A stretch of DNA of 52,031 nucleotides from an uncultured Bacilli bacterium (GTDB lineage Bacteria; Bacillota_I; Bacilli_A; RFN20; CAG-449), in contig CANRDP010000007.1 in assembly GCA_947629415.1 (NCBI GenBank), positions 1-52,031 on the forward strand. Reading direction: 5' to 3'. Made by a program: the position numbers and the translations under genes. The notes under the pieces were generated by a model that saw nothing but the letters and a program-made list of their open reading frames with translations, was not told the DNA's origin and did no database searches. The first letter of the stretch is position 1. The number at the start of each line of letters is the position of its first letter. Shown one piece after another: positions 17,517-25,935 of this stretch.

Positions 17517-17532
17517 GTGTAAACGCTTACAC
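17517..17532 (+). promoter_or_regulatory. cre/LacI-type operator overlapping the transcription start region
   Basis: GTGTAAACGCTTACAC; TGTAAACGCTTACA fits the cre consensus TGWAARCGYTWNCW at every position. Confidence 0.72.
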
Positions 17533-17540
17533 AAACCGAG

Positions 17541-18326
17541 GTGCTGGCTTTGTCAAAACGAAATTATATGATTTTCGATCTTGTGTTATTGACAATTATC
17601 GGAAGTGTCATAGAAGGTGTATTGACTTATGCAAGCAATCAGGTAATCTTCTTAATGGAAGGCTTTACCGTTTCCTTCGTTGTTCTATTTGCTCTAATTG
17701 GAATGTTTCGATGGAATTGGTTTGGCGTAATCCCGGGGATAGGCACAGCAGCAACACAGATTTTTATTCAAAATCAATGTAATGGTGCTTATCAAGCGAA
17801 TCCTTCAATGGCTGCTGGAATATTAAGCGGAATTTGCGCAACCGTATTTACTTGCTTCTTGTTCCGAGTGATTCCAAAAGAGAAAATGAAGGAAAAGATC
17901 GGGTTTTTGTTCCTCTATAGTGGTGTAGCATTTATACTTTATAGCCTTGTCTACGTATCTGTTTGGGTTATTTTCGGAAAAGTAGATTTCTTTTTTGCTT
18001 TTGGGAAGATTATTGGCTGGAACTTACTGAATTATGTCATGGCCTCCATTGTCCTTCTAATTGCAAATAAACAAAGGTACTTCTTGGTAGATATGAATGA
18101 TTATCTTCTTTATCTACATAATGTACCTGAAAGCGCACGAATCCGAGAAGAAATTCAAGAAGACAAGGAAAATTCCGTGATGAGCGAAATTGCTGACAGC
18201 GATGAAACAAATGACATCGCCTTGCTTGATGGCGGAACATTAAGCGAAGAACAGCTCATCGAACTTAAAAAAACTTTCGAAGAGAAGGAAGGAGAGAAAA
18301 AAGATGGAATTGGAAAGAGTCAGTGA
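17541..18326 (+). CDS. Uncharacterised multi-pass membrane protein A with acidic C-terminal tail; first gene of transporter operon
   Basis: Several hydrophobic segments then acidic/charged tail (EEIQEDKENSVMSEIADSDETND...). TTG at 17550 after GAGGTG may be the true start. Confidence 0.75.
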   Translation: MLALSKRNYMIFDLVLLTIIGSVIEGVLTYASNQVIFLMEGFTVSFVVLFALIGMFRWNWFGVIPGIGTAATQIFIQNQCNGAYQANPSMAAGILSGICATVFTCFLFRVIPKEKMKEKIGFLFLYSGVAFILYSLVYVSVWVIFGKVDFFFAFGKIIGWNLLNYVMASIVLLIANKQRYFLVDMNDYLLYLHNVPESARIREEIQEDKENSVMSEIADSDETNDIALLDGGTLSEEQLIELKKTFEEKEGEKKDGIGKSQ

Positions 18327-19314
18327 AGAAGAATTAGAACAAATCGAAAAAAATCACTGGTGGACCCAATTAAAGCGTATTGCCAAAGATTGGCGTCTTT
18401 ATGTGATGTTTCTTCCATTAGCGTTCGTCTTCGTATGTTGGAAGTATCTTCCATTATCCGGCTTATTGATCGGATTTGAAAACTATTCCGCTGCTGCTGG
18501 TGTAACCACATCGCGTTTAGTTGGATTAGAGTGGTTCCAAAGATTAATTTTTGGTGACATGAGTGCTGATTTCTGGTCGGCATTTCGTAATACCTTTGTC
18601 ATCAGTTTCTATGGATTAGTATTTGGTTTCCCATTCCCAATTATTCTTGCGTTATTGTTTTCTGAAATCAAGAATAACTACTATCGAAGCGTTGTGCAGA
18701 TTTTCTGTTACTTACCAAAATTCGTTTCAATCGTTGTTATTACGACAATTACAATTTGTATGTTGCGACCGGCTACAGGAAATAGTGGTGCGGGACCATT
18801 AGCGGCATTCTTTGATACTATTGGTTTCATTAAAGCAAGTGATGTTGCGGAAGGTATTGCAAGAGATCCTGAATATTTCCGTGCTATGTATCAAATAACT
18901 GGTATTTGGGAAACCGGTGGATATTCATCCATTGTTTATTTTGCGGCAATTATCGGTATTTCACCGACATCCTATGAAGCAGCAAGAATTGATGGAGCAA
19001 ATAAAATGGCTCAGATCAAATATGTTACTTTCCCGGGAATTGCTTCCACTTTAACCATCATGTTAATTCTTGAAATCGGACACTTACTTACGGTTGGTTA
19101 TGAAAAAGTTTTACTTTTGACAGGTAATGGATCTGCACCGAACCTTGCAACTGGTGAAGTTGTCACTTCCTTCGTTTACCGTATTTCTTTAGGTGCACAG
19201 AATCTGGAATCTCTCGGTGCTGCGGCTGATTTGCTGAATGCAATTATCGCTATGTTACTGGTTTTAGGTTCGAACCAAATTGCACGTCGAGTCTCTTCGA
19301 CATCGCTTTATTAA
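18304..19314 (+). CDS. ABC transporter permease, LplB/YteP-type
   Basis: WRLYVMFLPLAFVFVCWKYLPLSGLLIGFENYS, PFPIILALLFSEI, SPTSYEAARIDGANKMAQIKYVTFPGI (EAA motif). Confidence 0.93.
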   Translation: MELERVSEEELEQIEKNHWWTQLKRIAKDWRLYVMFLPLAFVFVCWKYLPLSGLLIGFENYSAAAGVTTSRLVGLEWFQRLIFGDMSADFWSAFRNTFVISFYGLVFGFPFPIILALLFSEIKNNYYRSVVQIFCYLPKFVSIVVITTITICMLRPATGNSGAGPLAAFFDTIGFIKASDVAEGIARDPEYFRAMYQITGIWETGGYSSIVYFAAIIGISPTSYEAARIDGANKMAQIKYVTFPGIASTLTIMLILEIGHLLTVGYEKVLLLTGNGSAPNLATGEVVTSFVYRISLGAQNLESLGAAADLLNAIIAMLLVLGSNQIARRVSSTSLY

Positions 19315-19330
19315 GGGAGGATAGTTATTT

Positions 19331-20230
19331 ATGGAAAAGAATTTAGATATTTCTGAAATTATATTTAAGATCTTTGCTTACCTTTTTGTAACGATCTTCG
19401 CCTTACTTTGTTTGTATCCCTTTATCTTCGTATTGAGTGCTTCGTTTTCCGGAGAAACCGCAATTGATATGGGAGAAGTTGTCTTATTCCCGGTGGATTT
19501 CCAGACGGTAGCGTTCAATACCATTATCATTGATGATGGATTCTGGATTAGTTATACCAATACATTGTTCATTACATTATATGGTACACTTTGGTCCATG
19601 ATTACCTCAATGCTTGGTGCTTATGCATTATCAAAGAAAAGACTTGTCTTCCGTAGACAATTGAATTTCTTGCTTGTATTTACTATGTGGTTCTCTGCAG
19701 GTATGGTTCCTACATATTTAAATTACTTGGATACACAAGATGTATTGAATGCACTCAGCATTACCGATAACAAATGGTTAATCGTCTTGGCAATGGGTAC
19801 TTCCGCATATAACGTTATTCTTTTAAGAAATGCCTTTGAAGGTGTTCCAAAAGAAATTGAAGAAGCTGCGACGGTTGATGGAGCAAGCGAATTCCAGATA
19901 TTCAAAAATGTCTATGTTCCTATGTCGAAAGCAACTATTGCTACCGTTGCCTTATTCTTCGGAATCAGCCGTTGGAATGGTTACTTCTGGGCAAGACAAA
20001 TGCTATCGGCGGACCCGAATGCACAACCTTTGCAAGTTTACATTCGAAATACTTTGGAGCGTTATGTCGACTCTTCTGGTTCGGAACCAGCACCCTTCCC
20101 TTATGAATGCTCTCCATATGCATTCGTATACGCTATGATTGTTTGCGCGATTATTCCGATTGTCATCATCTATCCGTTTATTCAAAAATATTTCGCTGTT
20201 GGTGTCAATTTAGGTGGCGTAAAAGAATAA
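19331..20230 (+). CDS. ABC transporter permease, YtcP/CarB-type
   Basis: ALLCLYPFIFVLSASFSGETAI, IEEAATVDGASEFQIFKNVYVPMSKATIATVALFFGISRWNGYF (EAA motif), GVNLGGVKE end. Confidence 0.93.
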   Translation: MEKNLDISEIIFKIFAYLFVTIFALLCLYPFIFVLSASFSGETAIDMGEVVLFPVDFQTVAFNTIIIDDGFWISYTNTLFITLYGTLWSMITSMLGAYALSKKRLVFRRQLNFLLVFTMWFSAGMVPTYLNYLDTQDVLNALSITDNKWLIVLAMGTSAYNVILLRNAFEGVPKEIEEAATVDGASEFQIFKNVYVPMSKATIATVALFFGISRWNGYFWARQMLSADPNAQPLQVYIRNTLERYVDSSGSEPAPFPYECSPYAFVYAMIVCAIIPIVIIYPFIQKYFAVGVNLGGVKE

Positions 20231-20249
20231 TTATTAAATTTGTTTAACC

Positions 20250-20268
20250 ATTCTTCGTCGCGAAGAAT
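20250..20268 (+). promoter_or_regulatory. Intercistronic stem-loop between permease and binding-protein genes
   Basis: ATTCTTCG-TCG-CGAAGAAT perfect 8-bp stem, no following U tract. Confidence 0.6.
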
Positions 20269-20310
20269 TGTTAATAAAAAGAATTTTTGAAAGGAGATTA
20301 AAGCTTAAAT

Positions 20311-22464
20311 ATGAAAAAGAAAATTCTTTTGATGGGACTTGCTTCCGTAGGTCTCATGGGTCTTGCATCTTGTAACAATGATTATCAACCGGATCTTTCA
20401 GAAAAAGTTGAACTCAACATGTCTGTTCAATATGCAAAGGCCGAAACACGTATGGCTTTCCATGCTGAAGCTACATCAGTTACATTACCATACACGGATC
20501 CATCCGGAAATGTGTATAATGATGGTGATTTGAAACCAGTTTGGAAGGCAGTATCTGACAAATTGAATATCAAAATTAATGATGTTTCACCAAAAGATTC
20601 TGTGAATGATTCCTTTAAAGATTGGCAAACAAGAGGCTTTGACAATGTTGATGTTTTCCAAGGTGGTGCCACCAATATTCAAAACTATGCTACCGAGCAT
20701 CCGGATGCCATCTTAGACTTAAATCAATACATGGATAAACTTCCGAATTTCCGTCGTTTCTTAGATGGTAACGCAGTCGTGAAGAGAACCATCACAAACT
20801 ATAGTGGTAATATCTACTATGCACCATATTTCGATGGATACGATGACATTGAAAAAATGGTATTGATGAGAGTTGACTTTGTAAAGAAACTTTTAGATGA
20901 TAATTTACCTTCCAATTTGGATGAATCAACGACAATTACTGCTTCTTATGATACCTTCTTACCGGAAACTTTTGAAAAGAAAGTTAAGGTAATGAAATCC
21001 GATTATAAAACAACAGAAGAAATTACCAAAAAATATACCAAGAATCCGATTACACGTCAAAATGAAAAAGGAACATTAAATGGCAAAAATTTGGTTCAAG
21101 CTTTGCGTGAACATATCGATCAAACCTACAACAACTACTATGGTACAAAACGTTCTGATTTGTTTATTGGCCCGAATGCAGCATATGATGCCGATGAATT
21201 AGTTGCTTTATTACGTTGTGTTAAAGCAAATCCGGCTTTCCTTACCGGAAGTGCAAGTAGTGAAATGTATCCAATTTTCAACCGTGAAAATAAAAACTCC
21301 CGTGTTGGTGACCTCTTTGGTTTAATGGGACAAATGTTCGGTGTCCGTGGAATGATGTCCAAGAACGGATATTTGTACATCAATAGCAATGGTGATGTCG
21401 TTGATGCAAGATGGCAAGATGATACTGTCGAAGCATTAAAACGTTTCCATCAAATGTATGCCGAAGGATTAATCCTTCCGAACTTCACTTCCGATACTGC
21501 TGGTGGTGGTACCGGTGGATCCATCTATAAGGCTGTTCATGGTAAGAATGTCGGTTTCTGTTCCTTTGACTATGCACAAACACAGACCGTCTATCATGAA
21601 ACATCCGTAGCGAAAAATATTGCAGATTACGATTTTGAACCTGTCATTTCTCCTGTTGCCAAATGGAATGGTAAAGATGAATTTACTCGTTTCCATGAAT
21701 CTTGGAGATCCGTTAAAACCGAAGGTTGGGGAATTTCCGGTTATGTGAAAAATAATCCGGCAAAATTAGATCGTTGTTTAGCTCTCTTTGATTATTTCTG
21801 GTCGGAAGAAGGACAACAATTGATGTCCTATGGTCCGGATTCCTATATTGCAAAAGATGCCAATGGTAATCTTGAAAAAATTGATTATATGGGAAAACAA
21901 GTTCCAAAACTTTCCGATGCAACCGTAAAACAATTAAAAGAAATTGCTGATTACAACTATACGAACTACTATCGTTATTATGTTGGTGGTACATTCCCAA
22001 TCGGTTATATTAAAGAACAAGGTATGGAATATCAATGTAATGCACCGCAAGGAAAAGCAGGACTTGATAAAGTTGAAAATGCCATTGCTCTTGGCGTTAT
22101 CGAATATCCGGATGTCACTTGGACAAATAGTGATAAGTGGAGATGGATTGTTCCGACAACCTTTGCTTTCGGTTCTGTCGATGCAAACGCTGTAACCCAA
22201 AACTATGTTGCATTAAATGACTACGTTAATAATACCAATGGTAAGATTAACAACTGGTCTGCTATTGTTATGTATGGATTTGGTACAACTGGACAAATCG
22301 ATGATGGTTCAACAGAAAAATTAAGTAATGGATCTGTGGTCAAAAAACCGCCGGTATCCGTCACAACACTTTCTGAATCTGCCTACAAGACTTATATGAA
22401 GACCGAATTAAAAGGTGATTCTTACGTCGAGCTTCATAACACAGCTTGGAAAGATATGTATTAA
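20311..22464 (+). CDS. ABC transporter substrate-binding lipoprotein (large, ~717 aa)
   Basis: Lipoprotein signal MKKKILLMGLASVGLMGLASC; LplA/YtcQ-type large solute-binding protein features and position after the two permeases. Confidence 0.88.
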   Translation: MKKKILLMGLASVGLMGLASCNNDYQPDLSEKVELNMSVQYAKAETRMAFHAEATSVTLPYTDPSGNVYNDGDLKPVWKAVSDKLNIKINDVSPKDSVNDSFKDWQTRGFDNVDVFQGGATNIQNYATEHPDAILDLNQYMDKLPNFRRFLDGNAVVKRTITNYSGNIYYAPYFDGYDDIEKMVLMRVDFVKKLLDDNLPSNLDESTTITASYDTFLPETFEKKVKVMKSDYKTTEEITKKYTKNPITRQNEKGTLNGKNLVQALREHIDQTYNNYYGTKRSDLFIGPNAAYDADELVALLRCVKANPAFLTGSASSEMYPIFNRENKNSRVGDLFGLMGQMFGVRGMMSKNGYLYINSNGDVVDARWQDDTVEALKRFHQMYAEGLILPNFTSDTAGGGTGGSIYKAVHGKNVGFCSFDYAQTQTVYHETSVAKNIADYDFEPVISPVAKWNGKDEFTRFHESWRSVKTEGWGISGYVKNNPAKLDRCLALFDYFWSEEGQQLMSYGPDSYIAKDANGNLEKIDYMGKQVPKLSDATVKQLKEIADYNYTNYYRYYVGGTFPIGYIKEQGMEYQCNAPQGKAGLDKVENAIALGVIEYPDVTWTNSDKWRWIVPTTFAFGSVDANAVTQNYVALNDYVNNTNGKINNWSAIVMYGFGTTGQIDDGSTEKLSNGSVVKKPPVSVTTLSESAYKTYMKTELKGDSYVELHNTAWKDMY

Positions 22465-22498
22465 TATCTCTCTCTTTGATCTTAATTTTTATTGATAT

Positions 22499-22540
22499 GT
22501 GGGAAGGAAGAGTGCTCTCCTTCCTCCCCACTTTCTATTT
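22499..22540 (+). terminator. Imperfect hairpin plus T-rich tract between SBP and downstream genes (partial terminator/attenuator)
   Basis: GTGGGAAGGAAGAGTGCTCTCCTTCCTCCCCAC followed by TTTCTATTTT. Confidence 0.6.
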
Positions 22541-22554
22541 TGGAGGATAAAATT

Positions 22555-23208
22555 ATGAAAAAATGGCTTCAAATAGTTCAAAAGTATGTTTTCCAAGTTT
22601 CGGTAGGAGTATTTGGCGTACTTTTCATCTATTCTTTAATCTTTTCTACACCGGTAGCTACGTTGGTAAGAGTTTTAGTCTCTTCCGGAGGTCTACCAAT
22701 AAAGGACAGAGTTCCGGATGCAATTAATGCACTTGCACCGAATGCGTTAGCTCTTGTGAATCAAAATGAAACAATCGGACGATCATTAATGTATTTATCT
22801 ATCGTCGGTTTGATTCTTTGCGGAATTAATATTGTTTATCGTTCGCATATTCGAAAGAAATATTATTTGACGAATAAAATCGTTGTCGGTATCTGGGTAG
22901 TGTTTACCTTAGGTTGTGCAATCTTTATGCTTGCAACCATTATCCCATTTATGATCGATTTTATGAATCTTCCTTTCGAAGCGATTAACGAAATTGTTAT
23001 TACCCGTGAATATACACCTTTGGATAGTGGTGCCATAGGGTATTATATTTTTGGAATTTTGCTTGCGATTGTTCTTTTGGTTTTCTTTGCCGGTGTGTTG
23101 ACGCTATTTATTCAAAAAATAAAAGAGAGTATGTCTTCAAAAGAAGAAGAATCTACAAATGTTGAAGTTAAAGTAGAGAATTCTGAATTAAACGAGGAGG
23201 TAAAATAA
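22555..23208 (+). CDS. Uncharacterised multi-pass membrane protein B
   Basis: ATG 22555 with GGAGG RBS (track start 22492 lies in the hairpin); about 4 hydrophobic segments, acidic C-terminal tail. Confidence 0.75.
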   Translation: MKKWLQIVQKYVFQVSVGVFGVLFIYSLIFSTPVATLVRVLVSSGGLPIKDRVPDAINALAPNALALVNQNETIGRSLMYLSIVGLILCGINIVYRSHIRKKYYLTNKIVVGIWVVFTLGCAIFMLATIIPFMIDFMNLPFEAINEIVITREYTPLDSGAIGYYIFGILLAIVLLVFFAGVLTLFIQKIKESMSSKEEESTNVEVKVENSELNEEVK

Positions 23209-23209
23209 G

Positions 23210-23692
23210 ATGGAAAATAATGTTTCAAAAGCAGAAATGATGCGTTATCGTCCGAATAAATTTGGCTTTTGGATGTGCATTCTTGCGATTATCTTGCAAT
23301 GTTTCTCGTTCATTTTTGTTTATCACTGTTTGCAATTATCAAAGAGCGTAATCAAAGCAAATACAGGTATTGATATTATCGTAAACATTATCTTCTTGTT
23401 GTTTGCCTTCCTGACAGCTGAAAAATTAAAGGCATACGATGTGAAATGGGGCTATATCGCCATTGCCATCGGAGTCGTTAATACCATTCGGGTATATACC
23501 TACTTATTCTCACCGTATTCCGGTGAAAATCTTGTTGATGTAATTCCAGCGCATTTCTTCTGGATTTCCTTTGTTTTCTACTTCTTAGTTGCAGCTGCTT
23601 TGGTTGCCGGTGGTGTTATCACAATTATTCGCGGAAGAATCTTAAATAGTTATATGTCTTCTCTTTCTGAAGAAGAGAAAGGAGCTCACTAA
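23210..23692 (+). CDS. Uncharacterised multi-pass membrane protein C
   Basis: About 4 hydrophobic segments; 1-nt gap from preceding gene. Confidence 0.75.
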   Translation: MENNVSKAEMMRYRPNKFGFWMCILAIILQCFSFIFVYHCLQLSKSVIKANTGIDIIVNIIFLLFAFLTAEKLKAYDVKWGYIAIAIGVVNTIRVYTYLFSPYSGENLVDVIPAHFFWISFVFYFLVAAALVAGGVITIIRGRILNSYMSSLSEEEKGAH

Positions 23693-23694
23693 TC

Positions 23695-24768
23695 ATGGCT
23701 ACTGTTAGTTTAAAGCACGTTGAAAAGCAATATAAAGGCAATCCGAGAAAATCGGTTATTGATTTCAATATTGATATCAACGATGGTGAATTCATTGTTC
23801 TCGTTGGTCCTTCCGGATGTGGTAAATCAACGACACTTCGTATGATTGCCGGATTGGAAGAAATTACTTCTGGTGAACTTTTTATCGATGATAAAAATTG
23901 TACGCATTTAGCTGCAAAAGATCGTGATATTGCTATGGTTTTCCAAAACTATGCTTTATATGGTCATATGACAATTTATCAAAACATGGCTTTCTCTTTA
24001 ACTCTAAGAAAAGAAAAAGCGGATGTTATTCATGAAAAAGTTATGGAAGCTGCACGAATTCTCGGATTAGTGGAGCAATTAAACAAAAAACCATCGCAAC
24101 TTTCCGGTGGACAAAGACAGCGTGTTGCTGTTGGACGTGCCATTGTTCGTTCTCCGAAAGTATTCCTCTTTGATGAACCTTTATCCAATTTGGATGCACA
24201 ATTGCGTTCGTCTTTAAGAAGAGAGTTGAAATTATTGCATCACCGTTTAGGTGCTACTATGATTTATGTTACGCATGACCAGACAGAAGCTTTGACTTTG
24301 GCTGATCGAATTGTTGTAATGTCGGAAGCCGTTGTAAAGCAAATCGGAACTTCAATTGAAGTTTATCGTGATCCGGATAATATCTTTGTTGCTTCCTTTA
24401 TGGGAACACCTCCAATGAATTTCATTCGTGGTACTTATGAAAAAGGTTCCATTCATGCGAATGGTATCGATGTGAAATTATCGGAAGATAATAAATCTTT
24501 GTTGGATAAAAGCGGATACGAAGGAAAAGAAGTTGTCTTTGGCGTTCGTCCCGAACATTTCAAGTTGGGAAAACGTATGAAATTTAATGTTGAGCACGTT
24601 GAAAGACTCGGTGCGTATTCCTTATTGCACGGAAAACTTGGCAATGAAGATATCATCGTGAAATTACAAGGTTGGACCGATGTTGAAATCGGACAAGTTA
24701 TTGATGTTGATTACGATTCAACCTTGGTATGTTTCTTTGATGCGGAAACGGAAGATCGTATTCGTTAG
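23695..24768 (+). CDS. UgpC/MsmX/MsmK-type ABC transporter ATP-binding protein (copy 2)
   Basis: GPSGCGKSTTLRMIAGLEE, LSGGQRQRVAVGRA, DEPLSNLDAQLR; 2-nt gap from preceding gene. Confidence 0.95.
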   Translation: MATVSLKHVEKQYKGNPRKSVIDFNIDINDGEFIVLVGPSGCGKSTTLRMIAGLEEITSGELFIDDKNCTHLAAKDRDIAMVFQNYALYGHMTIYQNMAFSLTLRKEKADVIHEKVMEAARILGLVEQLNKKPSQLSGGQRQRVAVGRAIVRSPKVFLFDEPLSNLDAQLRSSLRRELKLLHHRLGATMIYVTHDQTEALTLADRIVVMSEAVVKQIGTSIEVYRDPDNIFVASFMGTPPMNFIRGTYEKGSIHANGIDVKLSEDNKSLLDKSGYEGKEVVFGVRPEHFKLGKRMKFNVEHVERLGAYSLLHGKLGNEDIIVKLQGWTDVEIGQVIDVDYDSTLVCFFDAETEDRIR

Positions 24769-24782
24769 AGGAGGAGAATAAG

Positions 24783-25313
24783 ATGAAATTATTTTTTCGA
24801 AGACAAGCGATTTATTATAAAAATCATATTGATGCCTTTCCTTTCATTTTAACGGTTTTGGCATTAATCGTCTTTACTTTGGCAATTTATGTTTTTACCC
24901 CATTAGATATTAAACTTACCCATGCTCGTTGGCCTTGGGCACAAGGGGAAGCAGATCCAGAAGCACCTCTTGCCATGATTCAATTCTTTGCATGTTTGGC
25001 TTCAATTCTAAATGTTTTGGCGATCATGAACTTCCGTTCCACAAGAAAAGTCATGTATGCGGTAGTGTTCTATGTTTTCTCTGCTGTGCAGATTGTGAAC
25101 GATGTCTATTATATTCTTGAAGTGAATCGTCATATTTCCAGTGGTTGGTTGGAATCCGGCTACCCTGCAAGCAGTGGTTTGCTTTTCAGTTATCTTCATT
25201 TAGTACTCTTGATTTTATCGGTTATTTTACTTGCCTTATCTCCATTAATTCAAAAATATACAAGCAAAATTAAATTGAAACCAGTTAGTTCTCAAGACAA
25301 AGATTTAAATTAA
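24783..25313 (+). CDS. Uncharacterised multi-pass membrane protein D
   Basis: About 4 hydrophobic segments, WPWAQGEADPEAPLAMIQFFACLAS loop; RBS AGGAGG. Confidence 0.75.
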   Translation: MKLFFRRQAIYYKNHIDAFPFILTVLALIVFTLAIYVFTPLDIKLTHARWPWAQGEADPEAPLAMIQFFACLASILNVLAIMNFRSTRKVMYAVVFYVFSAVQIVNDVYYILEVNRHISSGWLESGYPASSGLLFSYLHLVLLILSVILLALSPLIQKYTSKIKLKPVSSQDKDLN

Positions 25314-25317
25314 TTTT

Positions 25318-25935
25318 ATGAAAAAAAATAAGATGGATGAAAACATAAGAGAAGACGAAGAAAAAAAGAAAAAGGAAACTTCGCCCGAAGAAATCCGTCC
25401 ATATATGAAACAGGGATTCTTATCGAGAATCCCTTATTCAGTTAAAGCTATATTTATGAAGTGGTGGTTTTTCGGATGTGGTTGCTTTTTCGTCCTTTGG
25501 GGATTATCAAACTTTTTTGGCGGTGATACTTCCACGAATGCGGGAATATCCATGATTTTGGCTATTGTTCTTGCATTATTTAATGGTGTTGTCACCGATC
25601 TTATGGTAGATAATTTATTGCTTCTTATGGATACGGATAAAAGAGAAAGTCAATGGTATATGATGTTTCATAACGGAAAATTGTATTCTTTGTTTATCAA
25701 TATCGTGTATTCATTTCTCGTTACTTTTGCTTCTGTAATAACTATTGATCTTATCGCATTTGCATTGGATCAGACGATTGGAAATGCCGGTCCGTTTGAA
25801 AATGGTGTTGAACCGATTTTATGTGGCATTATATGTTTAATCTTTGATTTGCTTTTTATCGGTATTAAAGATCTAATTGTTTATTATGTGAGAAAAAAGA
25901 AAGCAAAAAAGACTAAGGAGGAAACAAATGTTTGA
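25318..25935 (+). CDS. Uncharacterised multi-pass membrane protein E
   Basis: Charged N-terminal region then about 4 hydrophobic segments; overlaps GH28 start. Confidence 0.72.
   Translation: MKKNKMDENIREDEEKKKKETSPEEIRPYMKQGFLSRIPYSVKAIFMKWWFFGCGCFFVLWGLSNFFGGDTSTNAGISMILAIVLALFNGVVTDLMVDNLLLLMDTDKRESQWYMMFHNGKLYSLFINIVYSFLVTFASVITIDLIAFALDQTIGNAGPFENGVEPILCGIICLIFDLLFIGIKDLIVYYVRKKKAKKTKEETNV

Noticed and set aside
17541-25935. Interpretation of the unknown membrane proteins as a phage-defence or secretion system
   Set aside because: Their placement inside a sugar importer operon flanked by pectin genes makes a transport role the simpler reading; no nuclease, helicase or secretion ATPase is present.
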